64,000 nucleotides of DNA from Lumbricus rubellus (GCA_945859605.1 OX243811.1:31312453-31376452); one strand, 5' to 3'; counted from the first letter of the stretch, positions 23,201 to 35,620 are shown. Notes: a model not told the origin generated them from the letters alone. Numbers and translations are program-made.

Positions 23201-26200
23201 GTAAGAGTTATAATGAGTAGACTTTCCAGTGACGCGCTTTTGTGCAAGATTGTTTTTAGGCAAGTTATAAAATAAGGACAATTTAATAATTATAATATTA
23301 ATAACAAAAATAAATAATAGTAATAATAAAAATAAAATAATAATTATACAACAATAATAAAATAATAATATAAAAAATTATTATCATTAATTCTTGCCCG
23401 GGCCCCCTTAAAGCTCCCGGGCCCCTGGGCATTTGCCCCCCTGCCCCCCCTCTCGGCGGGCCTGGTTGCAACCAACAGACGTATGCCACTCTCACTTACC
23501 GGTGTAGCTAACTAGGCCATATCACACTAAAGTGTCCTAAACATGTGTGAATGACAATGCATCAGAGCACCTGCTGTTTTGTTTATGGTCTGTACTCAGA
23601 TCAGACTTGATTGATGCTAGGAAGACTGTTGAATTGACTTTGTTTAATTGTTCATGCACTATGTGTTGCAGGGACACTGCTGGCCAGGAACGCTTCCATA
23701 CAATAACAACGTCCTACTACCGTGGCGCCATGGGAATCATGCTTGTCTACGATGTTACCAGCGGCAAGACATTCGATAACATCTCGAAATGGCTGCGCAA
23801 CATATCTGAGGTGAGAGCCAAAATTATATACAACGATGGTTTATTTGGATAAATTGTCCTTCTAGTACCACTGCTGTGGAGCTTTTCATGCATACACTTT
23901 TACACATGTTCTTCGTTCACCTAGTCAACCACTCAGGGTCCTCTTGATGATTGATTAATCTCTGCTTATGGTTATCGACTTGAATCATTTAGTCTTCATC
24001 ATGATTAATTCTCGAGACCTACCCTTCAGTTACGGCATCACTTGCTTCTGACGCAAACAAGTCATATCCATGGATGCGTGATGACGAGTCAACTTGGGCT
24101 ACAAAAATAGTGATGATATTTGTGTGTATAGACAGTGTGAACTCCTTAATGTGAAGTCTTTCAGGGACATGCCTGATGATACAGCATATTAGCTAACATG
24201 CATGTTAAAAGAAATTTATAATGATGAAAACACTTGAAGAGGGCAGGGATATGCCTGATGATACGGCATATTAGCTAACGTGCATGTTAAAAGAAATTTA
24301 AAATATTCGTCAATATTCTGTGTCCTATGCTATTCAAACCACTGACAGGGTCCCATGCTCATGCCCGGGGCTCATGTAAGCCAGGCAACAGTAACATCAC
24401 TAGGCTGCTAACACAGTTTCCCACTTGTGCATTCTTTTTGAATGTGTATATGTGTGAACAGGTGACTAATGCACTCAGCTTCCAAGTGTTAATATTTGTT
24501 AACAGCAGGCACATACGGTACATCTAAGTGCAGTAACACTTATACTCCAAACAAGGAAGCTTGATCGCTTACAGATATGTTTTAAAATACCATTGGGTTT
24601 TTACCGCATAGTTCACCTGCGATCATCCTGGTTCATTGGCCATCAGCCATCAATCCAAGGAAGACGCATCAGGGGACTGTTGTTATTGTTGCAGCTCTAG
24701 GCATTTAATAAATAAGTGCATAGCTCTGAACATTTCTGACATTTCTTTCATTTAGCATGCAAATGAGGATGTGGAAAAGATGATACTTGGCAACAAATGT
24801 GACATGGAAGAAAGGCGACAAATCGGACGTGAAAGAGGAGAAGCGGTCAGTACTCTACGTGATCTTGAATTTATTTAATGCACGATGGCATAGTTGTTAG
24901 TGGGACTGTCGACCAAGAGGTAGGGGAGTTTGAATCGATACGAGAGTACAAGACTTCACTGACAGTGGTAAGATCAGTTGTTGGGGAAGAGAACTGGGCA
25001 TTCACCGTCTCTTGGGGAGGCCAAGGAAGAGGATGTCACTCACACTTCATGCCCATGGCTGCTTCTCAGGGCTTGATTGAGGTGCTACTGTTTTGCTTCT
25101 TAACACGTTGACCGCCTACTACGAGTTAACTCGTAGTTCAGCCAGTCATTTAACATGGCGTGTAGGCGGTCAATGTGTTAACATATTTATTTACATGTGA
25201 AACATTGACACTTAGTTATTTCTTTCAGTTATGATATATTATGTAATTGAAGTTTGTTTAAATGGGTGATTGGATTTGCAGTACTTACAGTATTTATTGA
25301 GCGGCAAGATACAGAAGTGGAAGTGCCAGCCTTGTTGCGCAACAATACTGTTTTAGTTTAACAGAGGGCGCTCTCTGAATATACATTGTTCTGTTGCATA
25401 GACTACCGGAATATCGGACCATAATGTAACTTACAATGGTTAATGACTGTTGGTTGGATGGTTTACATTACAGATAGCCAGAGAGCACCGAATTCCTTTC
25501 CTCGAGACGAGTGCGAAGACCAACGTCAACGTTGAGAAAGCCTTCATGGAATTAACACAGGCAATTCTAGATAAGGTCTGAATAATATTCATTCTCTGCA
25601 CAGTATTTTAATGACAACTTGATTTCATGGAATTAACACAGGCAATTCTAGATAAGGTCTGAATTCATTCTCTGCATAGCATTTTATTGACAACTTGATT
25701 TCATGGAATTAACACAGGCAATTCTAGATAAGGTCTGAATTCATTCTCTGCATATTAGCATTTTAATGACAACTTGATTTCATGAAATTAACACAGGCAA
25801 TTCTAGATAAGGTCTGAATTCATTCTCTGCATTGCATATTAATGACAACTTGATTTCATGGAATTAACACAGGCAATTCTAGATAAGGTCTGAATTCATT
25901 CTCTGCATAGCATTTTATTGACAACTTGATTTCATGGAATTAACACAGGCAATTCTAGATAAGGTCTGAATTCATTCTCTGCATATTAGCATTTTAATGA
26001 CAACTTGATTTCATGAAATTAACACAGGCAATTCTAGATAAGGTCTGAATTCATTCTCTGCATTGCATATTAATGACAACTTGATTTCATGGAATTAACA
26101 CAGGCAATTCTAGATAAGGTCTGAATTCATTCTCTGCATAGCATTTTATTGACAACTTGATTTCATGGAATTAACACAGGCAATTCTAGATAAGGTCTGA

Positions 26201-29200
26201 ATTCATTCTCTGCATTGCATATTAATGACAACTTGATTTCATGGAATTAACACAGGCAATTCTAGATAAGGTCTGAATTCATTCTCTGCATAGCATTTTA
26301 TTGACAACTTGATTTCAAGGAATTAACACAGGCAATTCTAGATAAGGTCTGAATTCATTCTCTGCATATTAGCATTTTAATGACAACTTGATTTCATGAA
26401 ATTAACACAGGCAATTCTAGATAAGGTCTGAATTCATTCTCTGCATATTAGCATTTTAATGACAACTTGATTTCATGAAATTAACACAGGCAATTCTAGA
26501 TAAGGTCTGAATTCATTCTCTGCATTGCATATTAATGACAACTTGATTTCATGGAATTAACACAGGCAATTCTAGATAAGGTCTGAATTCATTCTCTGCA
26601 TATTAGCATTTTAATGACAACTTGATTTCATGAAATTAACACAGGCAATTCTTGATAAGGTCTGAATTCATTCTCTGCATTGCATATTAATGACAACTTG
26701 ATTTCATGGAATTAACACAGGCAATTCTAGATAAGGTCTGAATTCATTCTCTGCATATTAGCATTTTAATGACAACTTGATTTCATGAAATTAACACAGG
26801 CAATTCTAGATAAGGTCTGAATTCATTCTCTGCATTGCATATTAATGACAACTTGATTTCATGGAATTAACACAGGCAATTCTAGATAAGGTCTGAATTC
26901 ATTCTCTGCATATTAGCATTTTAATGACAACTTGATTTCATGAAATTAACACAGGCAATTCTAGATAAGGTCTGAATTCATTCTCTGCATTGCATATTAA
27001 TGACAACTTGATTTCATGGAATTAACACAGGCAATTCTAGATAAGGTCTGAATTCATTCTCTGCATATTAGCATTTTATTGACAACTTGATTTCATGGAA
27101 TTAACACAGGCAATTCTAGATAAGGTCTGAATTTATTCTCTGCATAGCATTTTAATGACAACTTGATTTCATGGAATTAACACAGGCAATTCTAGATAAG
27201 GTCTGTTCAATTCATTCTCTGCATAGCATATTAATGACAACTTGATTTCATGGAATTAACACAGGCAATTCTAGATAAGGTCTGAATTCATTCTCTGCAT
27301 TGCATATTAATGACAACACATGGAATTAACACAGACAATTCTAGATAAGGTCTGAATTTATTCTCTGTATAGCATTTTAATGACAACTTGATTTCATGGA
27401 ATTAACACAGGCAATTCTAGATAAGGTCTGAATTCATTCTCTGCATAGCATTTTATTGACAACTTGATTTCATGGAATTAACACAGGCAATTCTAGATAA
27501 GGTCTGAATTCATTCTCTGCATTGCATATTAATGACAACACATGGAATTAACACAGACAATTCTAGATAAGGTCTGAATTTATTCTCTGTATAGCATTTT
27601 AATGACAACTTGATTTCATGGAATTAACACAGGCAATTCTAGATAAGGTCTGAATTCATTCTCTGCATTGCATATTAATGACAACTTGATTTCATGGAAT
27701 TAACACAGGCAATTCTAGATAAGGTCTGAATTCATTCTCTGCATATTAGCATTTTAATGACAACTTGATTTCATGGAATTAACACAGGCAATTCTAGATA
27801 AGGTCTGAATTCATTCTCTGCATAGCATTTTATTGACAACTTGATTTCATGGAATTAACACAGGCAATTCTAGATAAGGTCTGAATTCATTCTCTGCATT
27901 GCATATTAATGACAACTTGATTTCATGGAATTAACACAGGCAATTCTAGATAAGGTCTGAATTCATTCTCTGCATAGCATTTTATTGACAACTTGATTTC
28001 ATGGAATTAACACAGGCAATTCTAGATAAGGTCTGAATTCATTCTCTGCATTGCATATTAATGACAACACATGGAATTAACACAGACAATTCTAGATAAG
28101 GTCTGAATTCATTCTCTGCTGCATAGCATTTTAATGACAACTTGATTTCTGTACTGTTTGTTTTGTACCCTGGTCTGTCGTTGTAGATTTCAGTACTTTT
28201 AGATTATGTGATGTTTGCGTTTTTATTTCCTCACTTTGAAATCAGGATCTACTTTTGCCAGCTATCAAAGGCTGTTCAAACAAACGGCAACAACAAAAAA
28301 ACAATTAATAATGATGATAATAAACATTAAGAATAATTAAAATTGTTACAGTTGATAAAAAGGCTTCAACTGCTAGATCTATCTGTTTGAACAGTTGATT
28401 TTATGGAGATGGTTAGTGCTTCCTTTGCTAACATTTGAAAGCATGTTGCATGGCAACCTGGCATCGAATATAGAATTGCTGCTCTAGTTCAGCACTGCCA
28501 GCTTGGTATTACCCCAGACTACCTTCGAGAGTTCTGTTGCTCCACGAGTATCCAAGGTCACCACTCTCCGTCCCGTACAGAAGGGAGTGCTCTTGGTTCC
28601 ACTCACACGAACTGCAACTGCAGAATCGAGCCTTTTTCGTGGTGGGCCCAATTGTATGGAATATTCTCCCATAGGAGCGATGTCTGCTTCCTGGGGCCTC
28701 TTGCTGAAACATTCTATATTCATCTTAAAACTAAATTTTTTTACCATGCTAGAGTCTGAATTGCTTCTGAGTAGCTTCCTTGAAGAAGCGTTATATAATT
28801 TCTGGAATGAACGAATGAATTTGTGTGGAGCCTCTTTTAGAAAGCTACTTAAAGTTGTTCCCAGAATTTTCGATGAACAGTGTAAGACTTCAGTTTCTTG
28901 AGCAAAATGGTTGTGTGGCTGGTAACTGGTCAATTATATTGCACCATTTAGGACTACTCAGAAGGGTGTAATCAATCTGAGAAAGTCATGTTTGCACATA
29001 GACCTTCACCTCCATTTTAACACAAAGTTACTGTCTAATTAATATATTTTGCATAAAAGAAATGCACTAGTACGAGACAGATTACTTTTTTACTACCAGC
29101 AATTGTAATATATTACTTCATAAAATAAATCGTGTTCATTTAGTGCTGTATATGCAGTAAATCTAATTCAGTGTTGAACTGTTTAGTTTAATATGGAATT

Positions 29201-29372
29201 AGCTTACAATTGCTCATTAATATTTATTAATTATTTAGTGAATTACTAAACATATCCATAAATTCTTATCCTTAAATCTTTTTCCGCGTTTCAGACACCA
29301 GACAAGGAAACTGACAATCGACAAAAAGTGGAAATCCAACCGAACAGTTCGTCAACGTCAAAATGTTGCTAA
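20245..29372 (+). CDS. RAB10: Ras-related small GTPase Rab10
   Basis: A Rab GTPase that directs vesicles from Golgi and recycling endosomes to the plasma membrane and shapes ER tubules. Exons: 20245-20371, 21535-21595, 23672-23810, 24756-24845, 25474-25575, 29295-29372. All phases join, giving 198 residues (human 200). The start [19 protein letters not shown] matches Rab10 more closely than Rab8 or Rab13. Motifs: P-loop GDSGVGKT (16-23), switch II DTAGQE from residue 64, [19 protein letters not shown] (122-125), ETSAK (150-154) and a C-terminal CC for prenylation. Intron 1 uses a GC donor (ATAG|GCAAGT). The other donors are GT. Intron 5 begins with a minisatellite built from the end of exon 5. 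Retention of intron 5 would end the protein one codon after the junction (GTC TGA), removing the prenylation site. Confidence 0.96.
20570..20965 (+). repeat. Degenerate tandem repeat in RAB10 intron 1
   Basis: A loose unit of about 45-50 bp containing TTTCATCAATCCAACTTCTA recurs several times with many changes. The short frame 20524-20733 is a by-product. Confidence 0.5.
20831..20904. mobile_element. 74-bp TTAA-flanked mini-element, copy 1
   Basis: Flanked by TTAA at 20827-20830 and 20905-20908. Its imperfect terminal repeats are CTTGTTGGCCGC and the complement of GCGGTCAAAGTG. The length equals that of the copy at 25104-25177. A piggyBac-type MITE is likely. Confidence 0.55.
21145..21222 (+). 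mobile_element. L2/CR1-type LINE 3' tail
   Basis: GCGCCTCTGAGTAGATTTC then GAGGCGCTATATAAATTC, ending in AAATAAATAAATAA. Confidence 0.55.
21925..23520 (-). mobile_element. tRNA-derived SINE split by a hAT insertion
   Basis: On the minus strand the head at 23520-23473 reads TTAGCTACACCGGTAAG (box A-like). After the inserted element, GGTTCAAGCCC (box B-like, near 22118-22128) follows. The body then runs to about 21925 with GACCTTGGGCAAGTTGCTTA. The two halves are continuous once the 22145-23464 element and one copy of the 8-bp duplication are set aside. Confidence 0.7.
22145..23464. mobile_element. hAT element, 1320 bp, inside a SINE in RAB10 intron 2
   Basis: Termini CAGGCCCGCCGA with a complementary right end TCGGCGGGCCTG (14 of 15 bases match over the longer span). 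Flanked by a perfect 8-bp duplication GTTGCAAC at 22137-22144 and 23465-23472. No intact transposase. A short stretch near 23120-23200 reads [14 protein letters not shown], which resembles a LINE RT C-terminus rather than a hAT protein. Confidence 0.85.
24165..24302 (+). repeat. Tandem duplication of about 83 bp in RAB10 intron 3
   Basis: AGGGACATGCCTGATGATAC and the following 50 bases recur once with a few changes. Confidence 0.75.
24880..25095 (+). mobile_element. tRNA-derived SINE in RAB10 intron 4
   Basis: Head GGCATAGTTGTTAGTGGGA (box A-like), then GAGTTTGAATCGATAC (box B-like), then a tRNA-unrelated body. No gene-like coding. Confidence 0.5.
25104..25177. mobile_element. 74-bp TTAA-flanked mini-element, copy 2
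   Basis: Flanked by TTAA at 25100-25103 and 25178-25181. Terminal repeats CACGTTGACCGCCTAC and the complement of GTAGGCGGTCAATGTG. The interior includes the perfect palindrome CTACGAGTTAACTCGTAG. Same length and related ends as 20831-20904. Confidence 0.65.
25543..28149 (+). repeat. Minisatellite made of the 3' end of RAB10 exon 5 plus its splice donor
   Basis: About 34 tandem units of 76-79 bp over 2607 bp. The first unit is the real exon end. From 25546 each unit carries the 30 coding bases for [10 protein letters not shown], the donor AAG|GTCTGA and about 45 intronic bases. Measured start spacings are 76, 79, 76, 76, 79, 76, a three-unit higher-order repeat of about 231 bp. It is defined by CATAGCATTTTATTG, CATATTAGCATTTTAATG and CATTGCATATTAATG variants. 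A few units begin AACACATGG or have ACAGACAATTC. The exonic part varies less than the spacer. It ends at 28149, where sequence becomes unique. Confidence 0.95.
28480..28835 (+). mobile_element. L2/CR1-type LINE, 3' fragment with RT C-terminus
   Basis: A frame from about 28540 reads [19 protein letters not shown] and then [20 protein letters not shown]. This is the end of an L2/CR1-like ORF2, where 'R-G-x-L-x-V-P-x-T-R-T' is typical. It is followed by the tail CTTGAAGAAGCGTTATATAA. It is 5'-truncated, and it identifies the family behind the other short tails in this window. Confidence 0.65.
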
Positions 29373-32200
29373 GTAACAGGCGCTTCGATCGATGAGCCCC
29401 CCTCTCCCCCGGCGGATACTGAACGGATCGGGGCTTTTGTCGGTGGAACGGACGTGTCCCATCCGTGGATCCCCCACGTTGATCGATGATTCCTACATGT
29501 AACACAGACATTACCAGTTTATCGTTAATGTTAGTGTGGTTTACATCTAAAAATAGTGTTTATAATTCTGAACTTCTCAGCACATGTTTTTTAAGCTGAC
29601 CATATTCATGGGGGACGTGCGTGCATGTTTGTGTTTGTTGCTGAAAGTGCAACTTTTAGGGTTCTGGCTGTGAACTTTTTCATCTAAAGTGATTATAGCG
29701 GTGAGTTTTTCTTGGACTTTCCACGTACTGTGCTTGGATATTTGCCTGGATTCTGCCCATGTTTAAACCTGTGGTACTGGCCAATTATCTAGTGAAGAAG
29801 AAGATATGGTCATTATTATTATTAATTAATTCTTGTGTTTTATTTTTTATTGCTTGGATAACCTACATCATGCACCTTATGTGTGAAATACCCATAGATT
29901 CATACGTGATGCTTGTACACTGTGCCGCATGATGTGTGATGACAACCTGGGCAATTTACAATTTTGGCGAGTATAGTTGAAAACTCTTCTAATCAGATTC
30001 AATTGATTTTTTGACTTCGTTTGTCTTTTGCTCCTATTCTGAATTAAATACTAGGACATATCCAGTTCAGACACAGTTTTTTTGATTTGCTTGATCAGGT
30101 ATATTTTCCTATGAATTTTAATTTAGAAATGGGCATAATGGTTTTCAATACTTTTCTTTTTATTGCCTATGTCTTTGATCATTGTTTGCTGCATGTTGCA
30201 GTGCGACTGCTACCATAATATTGTTTATCTGTAAGGTTTAAAGTCTCATGATAGGTGACTGCACCATAAAGTACTGTAATAAATTTAGTAAATTCTGCAA
30301 GAGCCACAATAAAGCACTGCACGTCTGTCCAAATCTTAATTTTTGTAAAGTTTGACCAGAGTAAGCTTAAGTTAAAGTAAAGAGCTCCAAAGATAGACAG
30401 GCACGCTGTCCAAGACGCAGCACTGAATGATGGAGGGGACCCTATAATGGATACACAGCTGGACAGGAGCCAGTGGAGGACTAATTAATAATAATATTTC
30501 TGGAATTTATATTATTATTTATCTTTAGATCTTAGTAGCTTCGTAATTACAATATCAATTTTATTTTTTATACGATTAAGTTTGGTTTACTGGTAGATGT
30601 TTTGTAGATGATTTGATAAAATGAAGCAATGGAAGCTGGATTTGTCATAATTCATCCGTGTTGTGTCGCTAATATTTCAATTTCAAATGTAGAGTTTTAG
30701 CCACTGCTTGGTGGTGGTTAATTCACAGCTACCATGCTTCAGCATGAGCAGATATCTTAAAAGTTCCTGTTTAAATTGTGTCTACAGTACATTGCCATCA
30801 ACAATTTCACATTTGCTATGCTCCACGCATAGTCGATAAGAATTCTGGAGCCTAGTCAAGTGATCCTAAACTGTAATTTCTGATCCATCTGTGCACCTGT
30901 GACTCTTCTTTAACATCCTGTGATTTGATTGGTCAGGTTAGAATGGGCCGTTTTCTGAATTCTTGTTTTGTTGGCCAAGTATCACTTAAGAAATGCTTAC
31001 AGTGATTCTGTCTCTGCTGTGTGGTGAAATCTCCAATTAATTTCTTGGTCCAGTACTTGCTGCATTTTGTACAGCATGTCATGGCATTTTGCGCTTTTGA
31101 GTATGTTCTAAAATGGAACTGATTACACTTTCCTGAAGTGCGGTTTAATTTTTTAGTGCCAAGAATTGTTTTCTGTAGTATGCCATCGTTACTTCCTTTA
31201 TCAAGCTCACATAATTTAAAAAATGCTGAGGCAGTTAATATGGTAGCTGTGTAGTGTGTATCATGAAAAATCATGTTTCTGGTTTCTTTTGAAGTGCTTC
31301 TACATGGTTGTGTTTTAATGCACTCTTATGTCCTGTTACATTCTGCTTCTGGGTTTGGTATTTGAGATGTAAAAAGGTTTTGAAATACGTGTTGCGTGAT
31401 TGATTGAATTGCAATGAGCCTACTTCCTCTGAACTTGGTGAACTGACAATTCCTAACTGACAATTCCTAATGACTTTGTTTATCTCTTATGCTTTCAAAC
31501 CATGAAGCTGACTCTGATTATAGACCAACCAGGTTTTACATGCTTAAGTAGAATCTAGATTATATTACATCTAATTACGTTACATTGTGCTGGCATTTTG
31601 TTAGTGCCATTTCATGAGCCATTTTATCTGTAAGGAAATTTTGCCCGTTACTGGTTGTCATTTATATGCCTCTGTCAAAATATCCTTCAGCCTCAGGATG
31701 AAAGCTCTGGGATTGTTATTGAAAGTGGCAGACAATAAAACAATAATTATTTTCATTTGAAGCACTTCCATTGTTTTCTTTGAATTTTAATGATTGTTTA
31801 GATCGAAATTGATCAGCCTTTCCATTTCTAGCCATTTGTGGATCTTTAGTGGTAATGTGCCTTTGTTATCAATAATGGTGTCCTGTGAGTTTTCAAACCA
31901 ATTTCAGCGTTTTTGATCATGTCCCTTTGGAAATTACGTGAAGCCTCTAATTCACTAAGTCTGCTGAATAGAATTATGAATTATTCTTGGTATATTTACA
32001 GCATGTGATAGGAACATTTTGCCACTTTTTTATTTATTGTTTGGTTATTTAAATGTTTTAACTCTTGATTTTTTTTTATCTTAGAGCTCCTTGAGGCTGA
32101 TGATGATGCTGAATCTTGTTGGTACTCAGTAAAGTTATGCCATCTGGTTTCCCTGTAGTTTAACTTGGGTCTTTCCTCATATTTGGACTATGTTTGAGCT
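29373..32200. other. RAB10 3' UTR and non-coding DNA
   Basis: No exon or element that I can support. AATAAA-type signals occur (for example near 30308), so the RAB10 3' UTR could extend about 1 kb or more. Confidence 0.4.
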
Positions 32201-32590
32201 GTGCTATTTTGAGGATTAGCATAGGCACAAGCAGCCTAGCTTTAGCAGTGCAGAAGATAGTCGATGGTCATTATCAGTACTAAAAGTGAAGATTGATGCA
32301 TCCTTGTCCCATGAGCAATAGAAGGAGGTATTCATTTCTTTCAATTCAGTCATTGTCTCAATTGAACCAGCAGTGGATGTATCACAAAGTAATGGCACAG
32401 TGAGGCCATCGTCATTACTTCCCAACATAATTATGCCTCTCCCAAAATATACTTCTTGGTAACAGAAGAAAATGACTTGCCCATAGCCATTACATGGCGT
32501 CAAACTCTCAACCTCTTGATCACTGGCCAAACATCTTACCTGTGCGACTGATAGGCAAATGGGCTGTTGAATGTCCATGCAGTAAAAATC
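32200..32590 (-). mobile_element. Probable SINE relic
   Basis: On the minus strand, CAGTCGCACAGGTAAGATG, then GAGAGTTTGACGCCATG (box B-like), then ATGGGCAAGTCATTTTCTT. This parallels the 'TTGGGCAAGTTGCTTA' body of the SINE at 21925. The 126-codon frame over it is incidental. Confidence 0.45.
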
Positions 32591-32799
32591 TTGCATGGTA
32601 TAGTATACTTAGTAGTATGGAAATGGATGAAAAGCAATGGATTACTCTCACCAGGAACTTTATTTTGCTTGCTTTAGCAACTTTATAAATTATGGTATTT
32701 AAATGTGAAGTGTCTGTGCATTTGAAAAGCCTGCAAGAGTCCATGTACAGAATTATCTGTGGTGGACTGTAAAACAGCTGTTCTTAGGTAACTCAACAG

Positions 32800-32860
32800 C
32801 CTCATCATTGATAGCCTCTTAGAGGCACTATACAGATGTTTTGTTATAATTGCAGCTACT
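32800..32860 (+). mobile_element. L2/CR1-type LINE 3' tail, degenerate
   Basis: GCCTCTTAGAGGCACTATAC resembles the common tail of the family. Confidence 0.35.
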
Positions 32861-34014
32861 ATTGCTTCAGTTCTCTTGCTGTAGGGGTTTATTAATAAGA
32901 TTCTAGTTTTGAGCAGTGAGCAGCACACCGCTGTTCTTGTCTTTCTGTTGAAAAGCAATCTGTATGACCATGAGTTATAATAACCTTTCTCATCAAAACA
33001 ACATTCCCCAAATCATAAAAGCTCTGGATTTGGCGTTTTTCTACTCCTAAATGCTACCTTTGTATTGCATACCAGTTTCATTGTTCAGCACCTCGAGACT
33101 ATCCGAATGCATTCCTAATTATACAAGTTTGACTTAGAAAATTTTGAAAATTTGAAATGCAGCACAATAAATCTTTGCATTTAAGCAATATCATTTGAAT
33201 GCTAATATCTACACAGAAATACAAACATCTTACTATGCCCCAGCGAAGACATCAAGTGTTTCTCACATGCTCACTTTTTATCCTTCAAGAAATGCCTTCA
33301 AACTCAACTATTTCTCATTGGCTTTTAGACATTTGATTACCTAATTGCCCTTGCCTTGATGACTTGACTAGCTGCACCTCAGATTCATATTTCTGTGACT
33401 GCAGACAAAAAAATTGTAATAATGGTAATAATAATTATGCTTTAACACACAAAAGTTTTCGTTGTGTTTAGCAGAACTTTTCTTTTTTCACGGGGATGTA
33501 AGTTACGAAATTTGACGCAACAGCTAACTTGATGTGCCACCGTCGGCTACTTATTAATTAATTAATTAGCAGGTCTAGTAATTAGCAGTTTGTAAGTATT
33601 ATTAATATCAAAGCTGTTGAAGTCCTTCAAAGGTGATACATTCTTGTGACTACTTGTCTTATATACATTGTATACATACATGGTACATGCAGAGCATACT
33701 AAGCATTTTTTTAAATATATTTTAATTTCCTGTGGTGGCCATCATTGTATGCATTGTATTATTTTTGTGTAATTCATTAATTTCTGGGGGAATGTGACAC
33801 AATACTTTTCTAGGTGGAGTGTGATTTCTGGTTTGAGTTGTAGCAAGTAAACAGTTGTAGATTAATTATGAAGCTAACGACGCAATTTTGATAATATTTG
33901 TGATTTCTGATAAATTAACTATCGCAAGAAGTCCACTTTCGTTTCAGTACCACCCATGCAGTGACACGTGCCACTGATTATAAAGTGATTTTTTTTCTGA
34001 ATCGACTAAAAATT

Positions 34015-34075
34015 ATTTCTTTGAAATGTGCTAAGCTTCGTTGAAAGGCACTATATAAATGTTTTATTGCTATTA
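34015..34075 (+). mobile_element. L2/CR1-type LINE 3' tail
   Basis: GTGCTAAGCTTCGTTGAAAG followed by GCACTATATAAATG. Confidence 0.45.
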
Positions 34076-34949
34076 TAGATGCATTGTTGCAGTGATAATT
34101 CTTATAAGAATCGTCAGTTGTGATAGATTGGTGAACTGTGTAAGCTTCTTTTTGATTTGGTATTATTTCTACTATTATCATTTTTAAACACTGTTGATGA
34201 TCAGGAAAAGCAAATTTTTTGAAAGTTGCTATACACTACATAGGGCGGTTTCAATATCTGGGTTAGTTTTATATTGCAGAGAAATTAATTATTGGTTGTA
34301 ATTTGTGAGGAATAGGTGTACAAACTTTCTGTAATAATAAATAATGCTGTGGATTATTATTTGTTAGTATTCTTGCGCTGTGAATTAAGGCATCCGTGCT
34401 GTTTCTATAGATATGAGTAATTTGACGCTATTCATCAGTTGCTCTTGAAATCAATGTCCTCACTGTTGTCTTGTTCTTGGAAAGTTGTGGATAAAATTAC
34501 AATTTTCTGGTTTTTCTTATTTTGTTTTTGTGTCATCTGAAACCTTATTATTTTGTGTTACAAATTGTGTTTAGGCCACATTTGAAGGCCATTGTAGAAT
34601 TCAGGATCATTAGTCTGAAATGAGTTAGCAAAATGTCAGTGCTGCCATTTTTTGCACCTGATTGGAACATGGAGAACCACTGAGAATGCTAAAGAACAAT
34701 GGTGGGAATACAATATGCAATTCTGAATGATCTTAAATAACAGGTAGGTATGATAAGACACAGTAACTGATGATTGTTAATCAGTAAAGTACAGCTTTGA
34801 AGGATGCAGAGGGAAATATGATAACAAATAAAAACTAGGTGTATGGAAAGAATATATTGAAGAACTACCCAGCTATAATGCTATAATTATGATAAAGGAT
34901 ACAGACCAACAGATTCAGAAACGGACAAAACACCAAGGAACTGGAAGGT

Positions 34950-35620
34950 CTCAAAGAGATGGGGGCCTAGCCTGCTGAGAGCAGAGGTTGAAAAGGCAAT
35001 TGGAGGAATTGAAGAATGGCAAGTCAGAAGGCACAGTGGGTATGATGATGATGTCGTCCATCCTCATTCCTGAGGGTCGGAGACCAGAAACAGTGGGTAT
35101 ACCGGCTTTAAAGAATCAAAGGAGAAAAGGCAACATTGGAATTGGTATCAATTATGTTGGCAAATATTTGCGTCTGGAATGTTGGAAATGGTGATACCAC
35201 CAATATAAAAGAAGGTGAATGCTAGTGAATGAAGACAATATGATTAAGTGACCTTAGGACAATACGCATTATTATGTACATTGCATGTGTCAAAGATCCT
35301 GTTTAGCAAATAATATTTAAATATATACATATATAATGAAATATATATATATATAGCCTACATGTATAATTATATATGAAAGATTAGAAGGCAAAGCAGA
35401 GGTCATACCGCTTGTAAATAGGAGATCAGTTTGGAGAGGAGAGGGAGTAAGATATGCCGATGGTATCCTGAGACCATTCGTGGAGAGAGAGACAGACGTG
35501 TCTACAGCATGGGTATTGGGTAAGATTTGTGTATAATTATGCTGTGTAGATTATGAAAAGGCCTTCACTCCATTCAAATGGAAGAATATGAAGCCACGAT
35601 TATAAAAACCTGTGGACCAC
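34950..35620 (+). mobile_element. Decayed LINE reverse-transcriptase fragment
   Basis: Short frames read AEVEKAIGGIEE and, shifted, EELKNGKSEGT, as in the 'I-x-x-L-K-N-G-K-A-P-G' entry motif of LINE RTs. Later, CVDYEKAF appears near 35550, the RT motif A region. There are many frameshifts and stops, so this is an old RTE-like relic. Confidence 0.5.

Noticed and set aside
25543..28149. Regular array, considered as CRISPR
   Set aside because: Units are contiguous and near-identical throughout, with no unique spacers, and this is a metazoan gene.
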